Of a DNA stretch of 64,000 nt, positions 60,022-64,000 are shown one piece after another. The translations under genes were made by a program, and so were the position numbers. This stretch comes from Sclerotinia nivalis (taxonomy: Eukaryota > Ascomycota > Leotiomycetes > Helotiales > Sclerotiniaceae), in assembly GCA_029531795.1 (NCBI GenBank), contig JAPEIS010000010.1, forward strand, positions 1,302,001-1,366,000. Reading direction: 5' to 3'. The number at the start of each line of letters is the position of its first letter. The stretch's first letter is position 1. Under the pieces are notes generated by a model, which was given only the letters and a program-made list of their open reading frames with translations, was not told the origin of the DNA and searched no databases.

Positions 60022-61165
60022 GCTAACGAGCCAGTGATCCCCACTCACTGGCAGGATTAACTCATCTACCAGGCAATCTTGATCAAACCTTCTGTTATTT
60101 TCTTCACATAATATGCAGACTCGATTCAAGCATGAGTGCTAGAGTTCCCTTCTATTTCGCATAAAAGCCGGTTGTTATATAAAGAAAGTTGGTGTCTTTG
60201 CGAATGCAAAGGATGGTCGGGTGTTAGGATGGATGTGGTGACTTTACGGAGCCTTGAGATACCCAGGTACAGATGGTATAGCAATTGGGACGCACTGGTG
60301 TTACTTGGTGTTCGGGTTTGTGATTGTGTTTCCTCTATGAGGACATCTTCGGAGTTCAGGTCAAGATGTTACTCGTTAATTCCCCATTCTGTTCTCTTCC
60401 CTCCATGTTTTCGATGGGCCGTGGCCAGAGTTCGGGTCATCTTTCCATTACTAACTTTTCATTTTGTTTCTTTCCACTTCATGTCTTCACTCAGCTTTTC
60501 GCTTCGAGCCACAATTGCTTTAAAATTCTTATCATTCACACAAGGGATGTCATGGTACTTTCAAAATCAATTTATAAATAGCTACTAATACATTACACCC
60601 AACCATATCCCCCAAGTGCCATGACTCGACTTCCAATTCGATTTGAATGCATGCAAAGAATCCACAGAATCTTTCCACCAGCACCACTGTAACAACAATT
60701 TTAACGCCCTCACTTAACCTCGTACTATATCAATGATAACTCCTACAATGCTTATTTAGCTCCGTATCGTATCTTTCCTTCCAGATTTGGGTATCTTTTT
60801 CTCTTCAACAAAAGAAAAATAGAGAGCGTAAGATCCAACCAACATCCAACCTAATCCAACCTATCCCATCCCATCGTATTCATCTTACGACTCATAACCT
60901 CATACTCATACTCATACAAAATCACAAAAGAAAAAAAAAAGGTTAAAAGTTGGAAGTTGAAAGAAAAAAAAAGAAAACAAAGAAAACGGAAAAATGAATA
61001 TGTACTAATATTATCCTGAAGAAAGTACCCAGCCCAACCCAACCCAACCCGACCCAGATCCTTTTCTTATCCTTTAATCCTTCCTTCGCTCCCAAAAGCC
61101 TATTTTACATGTCTCTCGGTACCCCTTATCCATTATCAAGAAATAGAAATTCGTACTATTACTAT
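60022..61165. other. Spacer between the RS-rich and CFEM genes
   Basis: Convergent 3' ends. Polypurine runs at 60925-60990 and CCCAA repeats at about 61030-61055. Frames here are not convincing. Confidence 0.55.
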
Positions 61166-64000
61166 TTATTGCACATTGAGAAATAAATCATTCCCCCTCC
61201 TCGTGGGCGTCAATTTTGGTACCCAGCCCGGTGTCTTGGGTAGACCGCTTGGATTGTCTGCGTTGGTATTTATAGCTATCGTTTGGCTGGATCCGTCGTT
61301 TTTGGTGTATGTGATTGATTTGTTTTTTGTGTTTGTGTTTGTATTGGTATTGGTATCTTTGTTGAAAGTGAAATTCGAGTTGATGTTGGATATAGCATGG
61401 GGATCAGCAGCTTGACCTTGGGCTTTGATGTTGGACATTGTGGTCATTTGTGTAAGACGTGGATCGTAGGTGAAATTGCGCGTTTTTTGACTGTAGATGG
61501 AGGATACTTCCGGTTCTTGGATGGATGGGTTTGGGGGTACGGATTGGGATTGGGATTGTAATTGGTTTTGGTTGTCGAGGTTGATGGTGTTTTTGCTGTG
61601 TAATGATTGGACGCTGTCTTTTCGCAAGATACCGGTGAGGATTTGTGGACGCCAGTGAGGGGATGGGATGGTGGGTGAGGTTTGTTGTGGAGGAGTGATG
61701 GTGTTGATGTTCGTGCTGGTGTCGTTGTCGTTGTCGGGAAGGACTCTCCACTTACTTTGTGATCGATTGGTATTTGAACTTGCAGTAGTAGCGAGGTTTA
61801 AGGGGGGAGGTGGTGCGTTTCTTTTACCGCTACCTCCACTCATACTTCCTGGACTTATATCTCTCTGTCTAATATTCGGTGGTAAGGGTAATGGGATTGG
61901 GGGTGGAGGACTCCTTGATGCTAAAACAATGGGGCTGAAGAAATCATTGCTTTTGCGAATTGTGATAGCGGAATTGTGAGAGCCGGGTGAGAGATGGTTA
62001 CCAGGTGATAGGCCAAGAGATGTCATGCGTAATTTTTGGGCGGCGATCTCGGCTTCTTGCCATGGCTTATTACTGTACGTCGTGGGGGGACAGACGGGTG
62101 ACTCGATGGAGATGGGTGGTGGAGCCGGGAAATTGGTTATTATTGACGTGCGGGTGCGGGTGCGGTTGCGAGAATGTCGTTGACTCAGGTTACCTTTGAT
62201 TTTAGGGTATTTGACGGGAGATTTACCAGTAGCGTTTGGGCTGTCCGATGGAGATTCGACGACAGGACTAAGGTTATTGTCGCCAGAGAGTTCTTGGGGC
62301 TCAGGATTGATAGAATCGATGGTTTCGAATGATGTCATCGAACCAATAGATGTCCTGGAGGCACGGTTTTGATCGTATGGTCCGACGGGATTGTGCGCGG
62401 ATTTTCGAAGGACGCGGCGAAATGAAGGATTAGATTGCATGAGAGAGTTTAGCTTCTCAACTTCATTTGACGAGGGATGACGAATGTGGGATCTTGCCGA
62501 GTACATAGACGATGTTGCTGTGAGAGGATCCTTAACAGATGGATTGCGGCTAACCGGAGGTTTCATTGCATTTTCGGGTCGACGAGGTTGTGAGAAATTC
62601 CTTTGGAGATTAAGGGGAGGTACGTAGAAATCATGTTCTACCGAAGGATCCTTGTAGGAATTGATGATACTTTCGGTTTCATTTGGCGAAAGTTCACCTT
62701 CAAGGCGAGGTGAACGATAATATGCAGGGTCAGGCTGCCGGAGAAACTTTTCTTTAGACATGGAGCCATAGGAGGCAGCATTCCATGGTGCTTCAGATGC
62801 TACAGCTGTGCTACATGTATCTTCATCTTCAAATTGCGTATCCATAGATTGCCGATTGTTACCCGCGAAGGTTGATGGTTGTTGATAGGTAGCAGTGTGG
62901 ATATTGTTGGAATTTTGCTGGAAAGGAACTTGTAGGGTGAGGGTCGGTCTTTCGGGTAAAAGTGGAGAAGGTCCACGTTGGAATACTTCTTCGGTATAAC
63001 CCATAGGAGTTAAAGAATTGTTTTGGGGGCTTTCGGAGGTCATAGCGAGGCCAATATTTTCCGGGATAGCATTCCTTTGGTAGAAAGGATCGGGGCTCGG
63101 TTGGCCTCCTCTTGGATGCATTCGAGCCCCCAAAAATGGCCCTATTGGTGTTGGTCCTCTGGTCGAAACGGAAGCTGGCGATGGTGCTATTGGTTTTGTT
63201 ATTCCGAAGTGTGATTGAGATTTAATGCTCATTGTAGGCTCTTGTTGAAATGGAAGGTATCCACTATCACGATTTGCCTGCCTTTTCCGCCTCATACAGG
63301 CAAACAACAATATAACTACAACTGCCAAGACCACACCACCAACTCCTGCTACAACAATCCCAGCTATTTGGCCAGTCGATAAAACTGGTTTGCTCTTCCC
63401 CTGTGATGAAGTGACACTCGTGGCAGCTGCTGGTTGTGGTACTCCCGTCGACGATTTCGCATCCGTAGTTGAACTTGGAGTAGCTGGAGATGCACTTGTG
63501 CTTAGAGTTGTGGCCGTTGAACCACTAGCACTTGTTGTTGCTACCGGGGCAATTTGTACTATGCTTGCGGAGCCGGATTGTAGAACTAGAGTTGCTGTGA
63601 GAGTGCTGTGTGTATTTGGTAGTGCACTCTTGTCGGAATTGCACATCTCATATGCTTTTAATACTGTATCATCTGCCAGACAAATCAGAAAGATTCATTA
63701 AGCCAACCTCGACAATCACTCACTAGAAGAATCATCTCCATTACAAAAGCCAACACTGGCCTCTGACATTATACATTGTACTGCCCCCTCTCCCACAGTA
63801 TATGTAGACTTGCTCCCATTTTCACATAGGCAATTTAACGTAGGGGTGTCGCCACAAACACTGGTCGGGTAGTTGTCTTGTACAAATGACTCAAAGCAGA
63901 CTTGTGCGCACGAAGGTATAAAACTTGTTACTTGAGATGTTAAAGAAAATTCCGCATTAACACAAGTCGACAATGCGTATATGAGTAGGAGGAGGCTCGA
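61166..64000 (-). CDS. CFEM-domain type I membrane protein with long cytoplasmic tail (5' end off the right edge)
   Basis: Exons 63724..>64000 and 61166..63672 (51-bp intron) code for at least 927 residues; the initiator Met is beyond the window. The hydrophobic end of a signal peptide (SSLLLLIYALSTCVNA) is visible. A CFEM domain follows: SFIPSCAQVCFESF, DNYPTSVCGDTPTLNCLC, VQCIMSEASVGFC and YEMC, at least eight Cys with an acidic residue (Asp) before the CLC pair, as in heme-binding CFEM proteins. A Ser/Thr-rich stalk, one transmembrane helix (GIVVAGVGGVVLAVVVILLF) and a basic stop-transfer RRKRQ come next. The approximately 690-residue disordered tail has Pro-rich runs and a TNTNTN repeat near its end. 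There is no GPI signal and no seven-helix bundle, so it resembles a sensor or adhesin rather than the CFEM-GPCRs. Confidence 0.88.

Overview
The window is eukaryotic, fungal and euchromatic. Genes carry short spliceosomal introns, mostly 50-125 bp, with GT..AG ends and CTAAC-like branch points. AT-rich microsatellite-bearing spacers separate them, and the protein families are typical of filamentous ascomycetes (Pezizomycotina). Gene style and protein similarity as I remember them suggest a leotiomycete such as Botrytis or Sclerotinia; this is an inference and I could not run a search. No CRISPR array, bacterial operon, tRNA, rRNA or intact transposon was seen.

Layout, left to right. Left edge: the 3'-truncated class II aldolase/adducin gene (-). 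About 1.1-5.0 kb: spacer with a degenerate tandem repeat. 5.0-6.2 kb: GPI-anchored Q/N-rich surface protein (-). 8.3-9.0 kb: ORMDL sphingolipid regulator (-). 10.8-13.1 kb: Air1/2-like zinc-knuckle protein (+). 14.0-16.2 kb: Rex3-type RNA exonuclease (-), convergent with the Air gene. 17.3-18.8 kb: DUF676 lipase (+). 19.4-20.6 kb: replication factor C small subunit (+) with an MCB-like promoter cluster. 22.6-24.7 kb: C2H2 zinc-finger protein (-). 24.7-30.7 kb: large gene-poor stretch with coding-like fragments only. 30.7-32.5 kb: DHA1 MFS transporter (+). 33.7-40.2 kb: very large MFS-type protein with a long disordered N-terminus (-). 40.8-41.8 kb: Nit2-type omega-amidase (-). 42.3-43.7 kb: spermidine synthase (-). 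47.4-48.8 kb: class II G-alpha subunit (+). 50.2-51.5 kb: GNAT acetyltransferase (-). 52.4-54.1 kb: kinetochore protein Dsn1/Mis13 (-). 55.2-56.3 kb: NmrA-like oxidoreductase (-). 58.5-60.0 kb: lineage-type RS-rich protein (+). 61.2 kb to the right edge: CFEM-domain type I membrane protein (-), 5'-truncated.

The genes are mostly housekeeping or surface/transport genes and do not form an obvious metabolic cluster. The most notable items are the predicted 2,099-residue MFS fusion protein, the Q/N-periodic GPI protein, the receptor-like CFEM protein with a long cytoplasmic tail, and the decayed 25-29 kb interval. Splice structures were deduced by eye from reading frames, splice signals and family knowledge. 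In every complete model the exon lengths sum to a multiple of three.
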